Below, piece after piece: positions 1 to 7,923 of a stretch of DNA of 64,000 nucleotides. Made by a program: the position numbers and the translations under genes. The notes below the pieces were generated by a model that saw only the letters and a list, made by a program, of their open reading frames with translations, searched no databases and was not told where the DNA came from. This DNA comes from JAKACA01 sp052143575 (GTDB taxonomy: Bacteria; Actinomycetota; Acidimicrobiia; Acidimicrobiales; Bog-793), in contig JBKQSP010000043.1 of NCBI GenBank assembly GCA_052143575.1, positions 108,821-172,820 on the forward strand. Direction: 5' to 3'. The stretch's first letter is position 1. The number at the start of each line of letters is the position of its first letter.

Positions 1-678
1 CGTCGTGCCGCTCGTGTAGAAGATGACGGCCGAGTCGTCCTCGGTGAGCGGCGTCTCCCACGGATCGCCCTCAGCAGCATCTGCGGCGTCTCCGGCCGCC
101 TCGCCAGGGAACAGCTCGGCGGCGGGACGCAGCTCGACACTGCCCCCCGGCGCCGGAACACCGGCCACGTCCGCCCCGACGAGGTACACGACCCGCAGCT
201 CGCTCAGCTCCCCCAGCTGCCCGGCGATCCGTTCGTAACGGCCGCGGTCTGCCACGAGGACGCTCGCTCCGCTGTCGCCCAGGCCGTAGAGGATCTCGTC
301 CGCTTTCCACCAGCCGTTCAGCCCCACGAGCACCCCGCCCATGGGGACGACCGACCAGAACGCCAGGCACCACTCCGGACAGTTGGCAGCCAGGACGGCG
401 ACACGATCGCCGGCCCTCACGTGCGCAGGGCCGGCGGCGAGACGGCGAGAGCCTGCCCGCGCCTGCGCGACGAAGGCGGGAAAGCTGATCCGGCGATCGC
501 CGTACACGAGAAACGTCTCATCCGCCCCCCGGCGCCCCGCCCCCACGGCGACCTCACGCAAGGAGGCGAGCCGATTGCGGTACACCTTCATCTCGACCCC
601 GCCGACGTCCTGGCGGACGACCTCGAACATGGCGCCCGGCGCCGTCAGTTGCTCCTCGATCTGCCGAGTGTCGGTCAC
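1..678 (-). CDS. Acyl-CoA synthetase (AMP-dependent ligase), N-terminal part, cut by window edge
   Basis: An adenylate-forming enzyme that would activate a carboxylic acid as acyl-AMP and transfer it to CoA. Only the first 226 residues are visible. The frame leaves the window at the ATP-binding loop, whose TSGTT signature is the last thing seen, so the rest of the adenylation core and the C-terminal lid are missing. The start is taken as GTG at 678: an in-frame TGA lies at 694-696 and no other start codon lies between. A GAGGAG sits about 25 bases upstream, too far to be a convincing ribosome site, so a later Met (residue 17) is possible. The substrate cannot be told. A second ligase of this superfamily lies at 50178-51854. 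Confidence 0.85.
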   Translation of the reverse strand, partial: MTDTRQIEEQLTAPGAMFEVVRQDVGGVEMKVYRNRLASLREVAVGAGRRGADETFLVYGDRRISFPAFVAQARAGSRRLAAGPAHVRAGDRVAVLAANCPEWCLAFWSVVPMGGVLVGLNGWWKADEILYGLGDSGASVLVADRGRYERIAGQLGELSELRVVYLVGADVAGVPAPGGSVELRPAAELFPGEAAGDAADAAEGDPWETPLTEDDSAVIFYTSGTT

Positions 679-789
679 GGTGTCGGAGCCATTTCACGGT
701 GGAGCTCCTCATTCGACATGGTGCCGGACTGTAGTTCGACGGGCGACAGCCCGGCGCCAGCCGGTCGGCGACGCCGTCCGGGTCAGCGG

Positions 790-1557
790 TCAGAAGACGC
801 GCAGCCGGCGGGCAATTGCGAGGGCGGATTCGTCACCTACTGCTTGGGCGCCCGCTGCCTCCCAGGTGGCACGCTGGGTCACCCAGCGGACAAAGGCGGA
901 GGACGACGACCTGACCTCGCCGACGGTGTCGCCCGCCCCGAGGCGGATCGTGCGGCCGCCCGGACCGTGCACGACAATGTCGAGCGCCCCGTCGAGGGAC
1001 CCCAGCACCCCGGCGTTCTGCTGGCTGATGGCTGCCTCGATCCAGTCGATAGCAGGAGCAAGGCGTAGCTCGTCGGATTCCGGCGGTTCGCCGCCGAGCG
1101 GCCCCCGGGGGGCAAACAGGTCAGCCCGGATGTGGGTGTAATGGTCGAAGGCGTACGCAGAGGGCAAGACGGAGAGCGCGTACGTGCCGAGGTCGCCGAG
1201 CGGCAATTCGTACTCCTGGCCGTCGAAGCCCGCCAAGACGCCGAGGGCGTCCGAGCTGACGGACTCGTAATCGGAGAGGACCTCTGCCGAGCTCCACGAG
1301 CGACGGGACTCGACGGCGATGTTCTGTGCCCGCTCGGTCGGCAAGCCGGCCGTATCCGGAAGTCTGGACGGGTCGACGAGAATGGCGAACAACGCTCCCA
1401 TGTGAGCGACGACGTCCTGCACGGACCATCCGGCACAACCGCTCTCCGACGCCCATTCCTCGGCGCTCAGCCCCGCGCAGATCTCGAGCAGAGCGGCCCG
1501 GTCTGCCCGCAACGCCTCAACCGCTGTGCTCATCCCAACCACCCGCTCTCGTTCCAT
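790..1557 (-). CDS. Maleylpyruvate isomerase / DinB-like family protein (TIGR03083 type)
   Basis: A 255-residue protein of the mycothiol-dependent maleylpyruvate isomerase (MDMPI_N) / DinB-like superfamily. The N-terminal four-helix region carries the family pattern GWSVQDVVAHMGAL (residues about 43-56) with the expected metal-ligand type histidine, and a second His-rich stretch FDHYTHIRADLF lies near residue 150. These proteins are common in actinobacteria, are thought to act on thiol adducts, and mostly have no known substrate. The start may be ATG 1557, or ATG 1533 (MSTAVEALRAD), which has a purine-rich stretch in front. It is divergent from the TetR gene at 1639 across a short A/T-rich gap, so that regulator may control it. 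Confidence 0.75.
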   Translation of the reverse strand: MERERVVGMSTAVEALRADRAALLEICAGLSAEEWASESGCAGWSVQDVVAHMGALFAILVDPSRLPDTAGLPTERAQNIAVESRRSWSSAEVLSDYESVSSDALGVLAGFDGQEYELPLGDLGTYALSVLPSAYAFDHYTHIRADLFAPRGPLGGEPPESDELRLAPAIDWIEAAISQQNAGVLGSLDGALDIVVHGPGGRTIRLGAGDTVGEVRSSSSAFVRWVTQRATWEAAGAQAVGDESALAIARRLRVF

Positions 1558-1600
1558 AGCAAAAATATGTTAGATTTGATCACTATCTCAGAACCCTCCA
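1558..1600. promoter_or_regulatory. A/T-rich divergent control region
   Basis: The gap between the MDMPI-type gene (leftward) and the TetR gene (rightward) is strikingly A/T rich for this genome. It contains AGAT (1572-1575) and ATCT (1585-1588), perfect 4-base arms around a 9-base spacer, with the palindrome TGATCA (1577-1582) slightly off centre. This is a plausible promoter and TetR operator, but the symmetry is weak. Confidence 0.35.
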
Positions 1601-1638
1601 TGCGTGTCAAGCTGCCGCCGGCGCGCTACACAGAGACC

Positions 1639-2271
1639 ATGGCCGACGCCCCGGACCCCGGCGAGCACCCTCCCTCGCTGCGCGACGAGCAGGTGCGACA
1701 GACTCGAGCCGCCCTCGTGGCCGCAGGTCGCCGCCTCTTCGGGCGCGACGGCTTCGCAGCCACCTCGGTCGAGGATCTCGCCCGTGCTGCTCGCGTCACG
1801 ACGGGCGCCCTGTACCACCACTTCCCCACGAAGGCCGCCCTCTTCGAGACCGTCTTCGAAGAGATCCATCTGGAGCTGCTGGCAGCTTCGGGCGCTGCGC
1901 TCGGAGAAAGCCTCGGGACGATCGAGGTGCTGGCGCGAGGCGGGGAGGCGTTTCTCGATGCGGTGCTTGCTCCCGACCTACAGCGCATCGTGATCATCGA
2001 CGCGCCGGCTGTGCTCGGCTTGGCGCGCTTCACCGAGCTGGACGAGCGCTATGCAGTCGTTGCGATCGTTGCGGCCCTGCAGGGGGCGGTGGCAGCCGGC
2101 GAGATCGCCGTCGACGATCCGGAGACCCTCGCTCGCCTCTTCCTCGGCATCTTGACCCGCGGCGCCATGTTGATCGCCAACTCAGCCGAGCCGTCAGCCA
2201 CGCGCCATGCCGTTGCCCGAGCCCTGCGGGTGCTCCTCGCCGGCCTCGCGGCGGGCAGCAATCCACGCTGA
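1639..2271 (+). CDS. TetR/AcrR family transcriptional regulator
   Basis: A 210-residue one-component repressor. After a charged leader, residues about 18-65 form the TetR helix-turn-helix, including TSVEDLARAARVTTGALYHH, with the family's GALYHHFPTK signature at the recognition helix. The alpha-helical C-terminal ligand-binding half is variable and gives no hint of the effector. ATG 1639 gives a normal TetR length. The frame is open much further upstream, but that extension lies antisense to the MDMPI-type gene and over the A/T-rich control region, so it was discarded. The divergent arrangement suggests autoregulation and control of the gene at 790-1557. Confidence 0.88.
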   Translation: MADAPDPGEHPPSLRDEQVRQTRAALVAAGRRLFGRDGFAATSVEDLARAARVTTGALYHHFPTKAALFETVFEEIHLELLAASGAALGESLGTIEVLARGGEAFLDAVLAPDLQRIVIIDAPAVLGLARFTELDERYAVVAIVAALQGAVAAGEIAVDDPETLARLFLGILTRGAMLIANSAEPSATRHAVARALRVLLAGLAAGSNPR

Positions 2272-2332
2272 TTGACTGCCTCGCATCGGGTGTCGCGCAA
2301 GGGCGGCGGGCCACGGCACCGACGTCAGCGAT

Positions 2333-3217
2333 TCAGATGCGCTCGAGCAGATCGCCGTCGAAGATCGGCTCGATGCCGAGCCTGGCGACGTCCTCGGCCA
2401 GTTCCTCGGCTGACGGCGCGCCCAGATCGCGCAGGGCGGAAGCCGCCGCCAGGATCGGCCGCAACAGACGGGCGTCGCTCGAAGTATTGAGGAACAGCTG
2501 GCCGTTCGACAGCACGAACCGCACCGCCCGCCCGAGGGCGGCCGCGTCCTCCGTCGGCTTGTACCAGCTGAACCGCGGGCCTGCGTCGTCCTCGCTCCAA
2601 CGCCGGCGGGCGATGGACTTGATCGTCTGCACGGCGACACCCCGATCGGCGCACACGGCCAGCAGCGCCTCCACGTCCCGGCGGTAGCCGTCGTCCTGCA
2701 GGAGGACGAAGCTGTACGGCAGCAGCACGGTGTCGAGATCGGCTCGTTGCAGGCTGCGCAGGTGCATGGAGGCGATGCGCAACCCGTGCCCGGTGACGCC
2801 GACGTGGCGGACGAGACCCTCCTCCCGCGCCCGCATGAGTGCCTCGACGGCACCGCCCGGCCCGTGCGCCACCTCCCACTCGTCCTCCTCGACGAGGTTG
2901 TGGAGCTGGATGAGATCGACGTGGTCGACGCCGAGGCGCTCGAGGGAGCGCTCGAGGCTGGCGCGAGCGGCTTCGCCGGTGCGGTCGCCCGTCTTCGTTG
3001 CCAGGAAGAACCCGCCCCGGTGCCGTGCCATCCACGGGGCGAGGCGCAGCTCGGAGTCTCCGTAGTCGGCGGCCGTGTCGATGTGGTTGACGCCGAATTC
3101 GAGCAGCGTCGGGAGCAACTCGTCGGCCCGCTCCTGGCGCATGCGGGCGAGCGCGGCTGCTCCGAAGATGACGCGACTGCTGTCGTGCCCGGTGCGGCCG
3201 AACGGTGCGGTGTCGAT
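2333..3217 (-). CDS. Aldo/keto reductase with no recognisable start codon
   Basis: An NADPH-dependent oxidoreductase of the aldo/keto reductase superfamily, about 294 residues. The catalytic tetrad is visible: Asp and Tyr in HIDTAADYGDSE, Lys in FLATKTGD, and His in DLIQLHN. The N-terminus reads DTAPFGRTGHDSSRVIFGAA, the usual first strand of the family, and should follow a start Met. The codon there is ATC (3217-3215). An in-frame TAG lies four codons further upstream, and no ATG, GTG, TTG or CTG occurs between it and ATG 3142. Starting at 3142 would delete the first strand and helix of the barrel. Either a rare ATC start is used, the base is a sequencing error, or the gene is damaged. The rest of the frame is intact. 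Confidence 0.75.
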   Translation of the reverse strand: MDTAPFGRTGHDSSRVIFGAAALARMRQERADELLPTLLEFGVNHIDTAADYGDSELRLAPWMARHRGGFFLATKTGDRTGEAARASLERSLERLGVDHVDLIQLHNLVEEDEWEVAHGPGGAVEALMRAREEGLVRHVGVTGHGLRIASMHLRSLQRADLDTVLLPYSFVLLQDDGYRRDVEALLAVCADRGVAVQTIKSIARRRWSEDDAGPRFSWYKPTEDAAALGRAVRFVLSNGQLFLNTSSDARLLRPILAAASALRDLGAPSAEELAEDVARLGIEPIFDGDLLERI

Positions 3218-3346
3218 TCGCCCAGGCTATCTGGGCGTCCCGTCGGCGGCTGTGTCACCTCGGTCAGCTGCTTCCTGTCAGCGCGAGCGCCAGCGGCAAA
3301 ACGCCGGGTGGTAGCGTCCGATCGTCTCGAAAAGGGGGGCACGGAC

Positions 3347-4552
3347 ATGGCGCGGCGGACAGCACCGGTCGATGACTGGTCACGGGATTTCGATGTCCTC
3401 GACGCGGGGTACATCGAGAACCCCTTCACGATCTGGGACGAGCTGCGGCAGACCTGCCCGATCGCTCACACCGATCGGCGCGGCTCGACCTGGTTGCCGA
3501 CGCGCTACGAGGACATCACGGCCATGGCTCACGACATCGAGTCGTTCAGCTCGCTCGAAGTCGGGGTCATCGCCGTCGAGGGTGAGGAACCGGAGGAGAA
3601 CCTGCTGCCCTACGGGTTGCCACCCATCTCGGTCGACCCGCCCGTGCACACCTGGACGAGGCGGCTACTACTCCCGTGGTTCTCCCACCGCCGCGTGGAG
3701 AGCTACGAGGCAATGACGCGCGACCTGTGCGTCGGCCTCGTCGACTCCTTCCTCGCCAACGGCCACGCCGACGCTGCCGAGAATTACGCCCAGCAGATCC
3801 CCGTCCGAGTCATCGCCCACATCCTCGGCGTGCCGGCTGATCTCGCCGACACCTTCACCGGTTGGGTGCGTGACTTCCTCGAGTTCGCAGACGACGAGGA
3901 GCGTCGCATGAAGGCGGCGGAAGGCCTCTTCACCTATTTCGTGGCTGAGCTGGCGAGCCGCCGCGAGCACCCAGGGACCGACCTGCTGAGCGAGCTGCTG
4001 CGAGCCGAGGAAGGCGGGGCGCCGGTCGAGGACAGCATCATCCTCGGGATGGCCGGCCTCGTGCTCGTGGCCGGCGTGGACACGACCTGGAGCGCCATCG
4101 GATCCTCGCTCTGGCACCTCGCCACGCACGAGGCGGATCGCGAGCGGCTCGCTGCCGAACCCGAGCTCCTGCCGGTCGCCATCGAGGAACTGCTGCGGGC
4201 GTACTCGCCCGTCACGATGGCGCGCCTCGTCACGGCCGACGTCGACTTCAAGGGCTGCCCCATGAAAGCAGGCGACAAGCTCCTCATGAGCTTCCCGGCG
4301 GCGAACCGTGATCCCGCCGTCTTCGCGGATGCCGACAGGGTCATCCTCGATCGCCAGCACAACCGCCACGTCGCCTTCGGCTCCGGCATCCACCGCTGCG
4401 CCGGATCCAACCTCGCCCGCATGGAGCTGAAAGTGGCGCTACAGGAGTGGCTGCGGCGCATCCCGGAGTTTCGTCTCGCTGAGGGCGCCGAGGTCATGTG
4501 GGCAGGCGGCCAAGTGCGAGGCCCCCGGGTGCTGCCGGTCGTGTTCTCGTGA
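3347..4552 (+). CDS. Cytochrome P450
   Basis: A soluble bacterial P450 monooxygenase, 401 residues, a typical length. Landmarks in order: I-helix oxygen-binding motif AGVDTTW, K-helix ExxR in EELLRAYSP, and the haem-thiolate loop FGSGIHRCAGSNLARMEL with its cysteine. The start is ATG 3347 with AAAAGGGGGG a few bases upstream. The frame continues upstream to 2747 but there overlaps the aldo/keto reductase antisense and has no P450 character. The next gene encodes a ferredoxin overlapping by four bases (GTGA), so electron donor and P450 are translationally coupled. The substrate is unknown; nearby acyl-CoA ligase, SDR and AKR genes suggest breakdown of lipids, terpenes or steroids. Confidence 0.95.
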   Translation: MARRTAPVDDWSRDFDVLDAGYIENPFTIWDELRQTCPIAHTDRRGSTWLPTRYEDITAMAHDIESFSSLEVGVIAVEGEEPEENLLPYGLPPISVDPPVHTWTRRLLLPWFSHRRVESYEAMTRDLCVGLVDSFLANGHADAAENYAQQIPVRVIAHILGVPADLADTFTGWVRDFLEFADDEERRMKAAEGLFTYFVAELASRREHPGTDLLSELLRAEEGGAPVEDSIILGMAGLVLVAGVDTTWSAIGSSLWHLATHEADRERLAAEPELLPVAIEELLRAYSPVTMARLVTADVDFKGCPMKAGDKLLMSFPAANRDPAVFADADRVILDRQHNRHVAFGSGIHRCAGSNLARMELKVALQEWLRRIPEFRLAEGAEVMWAGGQVRGPRVLPVVFS

Positions 4553-4746
4553 GGATTCGAGTCGACCCCGACAAGTGCCAGGGCCACGCCCGTTGTTACG
4601 CCCTCGTGCCTGAGCTCTTCTCCGTGGACGACTACGGCCTCAGCTCGGTCGTCGGCGACGGATCGGTGCCGCACCAGCTCGAGGACAAGGCGCGCCTCGC
4701 CGTTGCCAACTGTCCCGAGTACGCCATCGAAGAGGTCACGGACTGA
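4549..4746 (+). CDS. P450-associated small ferredoxin
   Basis: A 65-residue single-cluster ferredoxin. The cysteine pattern is CQGHARC (CxxHxxC) near the N-terminus and a CP motif (ANCPEYAI) near the C-terminus. The second position of the usual CxxCxxC is thus His, as in P450-partner ferredoxins, which usually hold a 3Fe-4S or modified 4Fe-4S cluster. The start GTG 4549 overlaps the P450 stop (GTGA). The frame could extend to 4498, but that would lie inside the P450 and lacks a ribosome site. It presumably carries electrons to the P450 encoded just upstream; no ferredoxin reductase is encoded nearby. Confidence 0.92.
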   Translation: MRIRVDPDKCQGHARCYALVPELFSVDDYGLSSVVGDGSVPHQLEDKARLAVANCPEYAIEEVTD

Positions 4747-4810
4747 GGCCAGGCGGTGCCGGGCGGCGCCGTCTTTGCCAACTTGACGGGGCAGACCGTC
4801 GTCGGTCATT

Positions 4811-4842
4811 ATTTGAGCGATTGCTTAAGTTATTCGCTTAAC
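4811..4842. promoter_or_regulatory. Palindromic operator upstream of TetR gene
   Basis: A/T-rich stretch between the ferredoxin and the TetR gene at 4868. TTGAGC (4813-4818) and GCTTAA (4823-4828) form a 6-4-6 inverted repeat with one mismatch around GATT. A further TTCGCTTAA (4833-4841) repeats the right arm and also pairs with TTGAGCGA. Size and spacing fit a TetR-family operator overlapping a promoter, presumably autoregulating the TetR-SDR operon. Confidence 0.55.
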
Positions 4843-4867
4843 CACTTGACGAGCGGGAAGGCCCCAG

Positions 4868-5542
4868 ATGGCAAAGCCAGGCAGCACGAGCCAGCTGGGC
4901 GAGCGCTCCGGACCTGCTGGCGCCGCCACCCGGTCGGCCCTGACTGCAGCGGCGGTGAGAGCGCTGCAAGAGGAGGGCTTCGCCGGGGCAAGCGCGCGGG
5001 CGATCGCCCGTAACGCCGGCTGCAACCAGGCGCTCGTCTTCTACCACTTCGGCTCCGTCGTGAACCTCCTGTTGTCGGCCCTTGACGAGACAAGCCGGCG
5101 TCGCATGGAGCGGTACACCGAGGCTGCCGAGTCGGCCGCCGGTGTGAGGGAACTCGTGGACGTGGCTGCCGAGATCTTTCGCCAGGACCTCGATGACGGT
5201 CACCTCTCCGTCCTCGCCGAGATGATCGCCGGCTCCTCCTCGGTACCCGGCCTCGGCCCCGAAGTGGCGGACCGGATCGCCCCCTGGATGTCGTTCGCCG
5301 AAGGTGCCGTCAGCCGGGCTCTGGAGGGCAGCCCGATGGCGGCCATGGTGCCCGTCGCCGACATCGCCTACGCCGTCGTCGCCCTCTACCTCGGCGTCGA
5401 GATGTTGGCGCATCTGGACGGCGACCGCTCGCGGGCGGAGGCACTCTTCGCGAGCGCCAAGCAGCTTGCCGGCCTCGCCGCTCTCGCCGGGCTCGTCACA
5501 AGCGACGAAGTCGCCTCACCGCACACAGGAAGGAACCTCTGA
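4868..5542 (+). CDS. TetR family transcriptional regulator
   Basis: A 224-residue repressor. The helix-turn-helix lies at residues about 22-68, ending in ARAIARNAGCNQALVFYHFG, the TetR recognition-helix signature (YHFG). The C-terminal helical domain resembles TetR_C domains but gives no ligand clue. Only two bases separate its stop from the ATG of the SDR gene downstream, so the two form an operon behind the operator at 4811-4842. It reads in the same direction as the P450-ferredoxin pair and may belong to the same regulon. Confidence 0.9.
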   Translation: MAKPGSTSQLGERSGPAGAATRSALTAAAVRALQEEGFAGASARAIARNAGCNQALVFYHFGSVVNLLLSALDETSRRRMERYTEAAESAAGVRELVDVAAEIFRQDLDDGHLSVLAEMIAGSSSVPGLGPEVADRIAPWMSFAEGAVSRALEGSPMAAMVPVADIAYAVVALYLGVEMLAHLDGDRSRAEALFASAKQLAGLAALAGLVTSDEVASPHTGRNL

Positions 5543-5544
5543 AG

Positions 5545-6579
5545 ATGGCTGCAACCGAGCCCCAGCCGACCGCGCCGGCATCGAGTGCCTCCCGCAGCAC
5601 GGCCCCGAACGAAGCGGGCCGCGACAGCGGGCTCGACGTCGTCACGGGTGCCTTCAGCTACTCCGGTCAGGCGATCGCCGCCGAGCTCGCACGACGAGGA
5701 AGGCGTATCCGAACGCTCACCGGGCACCCGGAGCGGGCGGACAACGGCCCGCGCAGCCGAGGTGACATCGAGGTGGCGCCGCTCGACTTCCGGGACCCCG
5801 CCAAGCTCGCCGCCAGCTTGGAGGGAGCGAGCACGCTGTACAACACCTACTGGGTGCGCTTTGCACGCGGAGGCGTCACGCACGAGGCGGCCGTCGCCAA
5901 CTCTCGAGCGCTCTTCCACGCCGCCCAGCGCGCCGGTGTCACCCGCGTTGTGCACGTCAGCATCACGAACCCGAGCTCCGAGTCGACTGACTCGTACTTC
6001 AGGGGGAAGGCCCTCGTCGAGCAATCCCTCGCCGAGACGGACATGTCGTATGCCATCGTGCGTCCGGCGATCCTGTTCGGCGGTAACGGGGTCCTCGTCA
6101 ACAACATCGCCTGGCTGCTCCGCCGGTTCCCCGTGTTCGCCATCGCCGGTGACGGCCAGTATCGGATTCGCCCCATCCACGTCGACGATCTGGCGCGCCT
6201 GTGCGTCGATGCCGGCATGCCGGACGCCGAGGGCGAGCGCAAGGCGGACCTCGTCATGGACGCCGTCGGTCCGGAGCGGCCGACCTTCGACGAGCTCGTG
6301 GACTGGGTCGCCGAGGCAGTCGGCGCTCGCTCACGCATCGTCCACGTCCCCGCCGCCGTTGTTGCGCCCATCTCGGCCGTGCTCGGCAGGATCGTGCACG
6401 ACGTCCTCCTCACGCGCGACGAGCTCGGCTCGATGATGCAGGGGCGGGCGGACACCGACGGCGAGGCGACCGGTCACATCTGCGTCTCACAATGGATCGC
6501 CGAGCACGCCGACGAGCTCGGTCGGCGATATGCCAACGAGATCGAGCGCCACTTCCGATCGCCGGCCCGCAGGCCGTGA
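5545..6579 (+). CDS. NAD(P)-binding atypical SDR (NmrA/NDUFA9-like epimerase family)
   Basis: A 344-residue atypical short-chain dehydrogenase. After a disordered leader of about 30 residues comes the Rossmann start VVTGAFSYSGQAIAAEL, whose TGAxxxSG pattern is that of atypical SDRs, then the cofactor-discriminating strand LTGHPERADN. The region HVDDLARL and a C-terminal substrate-binding part match NAD-epimerase/NmrA-like proteins. The classical YxxxK is not obvious, so it may bind NAD(P) as a sensor or act as an unusual reductase. AGGAAGGAA lies about 10 bases before the ATG. Co-transcribed with the TetR gene upstream. Confidence 0.8.
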   Translation: MAATEPQPTAPASSASRSTAPNEAGRDSGLDVVTGAFSYSGQAIAAELARRGRRIRTLTGHPERADNGPRSRGDIEVAPLDFRDPAKLAASLEGASTLYNTYWVRFARGGVTHEAAVANSRALFHAAQRAGVTRVVHVSITNPSSESTDSYFRGKALVEQSLAETDMSYAIVRPAILFGGNGVLVNNIAWLLRRFPVFAIAGDGQYRIRPIHVDDLARLCVDAGMPDAEGERKADLVMDAVGPERPTFDELVDWVAEAVGARSRIVHVPAAVVAPISAVLGRIVHDVLLTRDELGSMMQGRADTDGEATGHICVSQWIAEHADELGRRYANEIERHFRSPARRP

Positions 6580-6610
6580 TCGCCCGGGCCCTGCAACCGC
6601 TGATCGCCGT

Positions 6611-7828
6611 CTAGTCCCTGCCCTCGCCCGGGCCTTCTCCGAGCTCGTCTGGCCCCGGTGCATGGTCAGGGACGACGAAGCGAGTCGGGACGTTGCCGGT
6701 TCGCGCCAACCAGGCATATTCCCAGGCCGTCAACTGAGAAACCGGCATCTCAGAGCGGGCACGCCCAGCCCCTCCGGCGGCGGCGGCGCGGGCGGCCACC
6801 GACGCCGGCGAACGGGAACCGGGGGGGATGGGGCCGCCCAGCCCGCTCGAGTCCGCCCCTGCACGATCACGCGACGCCCCCGAGGGCTCGCCGCCGAGAC
6901 GGCCACCCGAGTCGACCTCGAGCCCGAGGTCGAGGCCCGCCAGCCCGTCGAGGCGGTCGCCGCCACCTGACCACATACCCACGAGGGAAACGGCTCCCCC
7001 ACCACGGGCGTCGGCACGCACGGCCACTCGCTGCTCGGAGTGCATCCACTGCAAGTAGATCGGCACGAAGGCACCGAGGGTGACGACCTCGGTCGCCGCC
7101 CACAAGATGCCACCGCCCGTCCTCGAGCTCGAAAGCGTGTACATCGATGCCAGCGGTTTGTGGCTGTTGAGGATGGCCACACCCAGGAACGCCTCGACCC
7201 CGGATCCGAGCAGGATGTTGAGCATCCGCGCCGGGTAGCTCATCCTCCAGTGGATGATCGGGTCGATCCCCACCATCGGCCACCAGAACAGCGTCGCTCC
7301 GAAGAGGAAGCCGATGTTGATGAGATCCATCAACCACATGTGCAACATGGCGTAATTCAGCAGCGGCGTAAGGAAGAAGATGAACATGGCGCCGTAGTAG
7401 AGGGCCCACACGACGACGGGATGACTGATGACGGCGAAGGGCTTCGACCGCAGCACTTCGAGCCACCGCTGCTTCAGGTGGCGGCTGCCTGTCTGCAGCA
7501 GCAGCGTCGAGGGTGCCCCGAGGGCGAGCAGCGGCGGGCCGACGACCATGAGGAGCAGGTGCTGCAGGACATGAGCCTGGAAGTAGGAACCCGTCATGGC
7601 CGCCACGGGAGACTGCAGGGCGAGATCGATGGACACGAGGCCCAACATGAACGACGCCGTCCGCCAACCGCTCCAGCGCCGGCCGCGGGCAGCCAGTTTC
7701 CAGTCGGCCCGCAGGTACCAGACGGCGACGGCCACGAGCACCACGACGACACCGACTGGAAATGCGCTGTACTCCCATTGCGTGAGGGCGTTGTGCACGG
7801 AGAAGCCGACATGGGCCATCCCAGGCAT
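6611..7828 (-). CDS. CtaG-like cytochrome c oxidase assembly membrane protein
   Basis: A polytopic membrane protein of 405 residues similar to the caa3-type CtaG family, associated with copper delivery or assembly of haem-copper oxidases. About seven transmembrane helices lie in residues 20-275, with family stretches such as HVLQHLLLMVVGPPLLALGAP and MSYPARMLNILLGSGVEAFLG. From about residue 290 onward the chain is hydrophilic, rich in Gly/Ser/Arg, and ends with a short aromatic stretch (TAWEYAWLART). That tail is longer than usual and may be cytosolic and disordered. Oxidase subunits are not in the window; a SCO-like fusion is encoded 1.3 kb away on the same strand. Confidence 0.8.
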   Translation of the reverse strand: MPGMAHVGFSVHNALTQWEYSAFPVGVVVVLVAVAVWYLRADWKLAARGRRWSGWRTASFMLGLVSIDLALQSPVAAMTGSYFQAHVLQHLLLMVVGPPLLALGAPSTLLLQTGSRHLKQRWLEVLRSKPFAVISHPVVVWALYYGAMFIFFLTPLLNYAMLHMWLMDLINIGFLFGATLFWWPMVGIDPIIHWRMSYPARMLNILLGSGVEAFLGVAILNSHKPLASMYTLSSSRTGGGILWAATEVVTLGAFVPIYLQWMHSEQRVAVRADARGGGAVSLVGMWSGGGDRLDGLAGLDLGLEVDSGGRLGGEPSGASRDRAGADSSGLGGPIPPGSRSPASVAARAAAAGGAGRARSEMPVSQLTAWEYAWLARTGNVPTRFVVPDHAPGPDELGEGPGEGRD

Positions 7829-7897
7829 ACGCCCAGTGTTCTACCCTCCGGCGAAAATCACAACCGCGGCAACGGCGCCACCGAGCCTCGGTGCCGG

Positions 7898-7917
7898 CCG
7901 GGCGGCCGGCCGCCCGG
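7898..7917. terminator. GC palindrome, candidate terminator
   Basis: CCGGGCGGCC (7898-7907) is followed directly by its reverse complement, a perfect 20-base palindrome flanked by GGTGCCGG/CCGGCACC. It sits just past the stop of the lipoprotein gene and before the CtaG-like gene on the same strand. There is no T tract, so it is a candidate only. Confidence 0.45.
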
Positions 7918-7923
7918 CACCCG

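Noticed and set aside
1132..1638. A 169-residue N-terminal extension of the first TetR frame
   Set aside because: It is antisense to the MDMPI-type gene and crosses the A/T-rich control region; TetR length is normal from 1639.
2747..3346. A 200-residue N-terminal extension of the P450 frame
   Set aside because: It overlaps the aldo/keto reductase antisense and lacks P450 character; the start at 3347 has a strong ribosome site.
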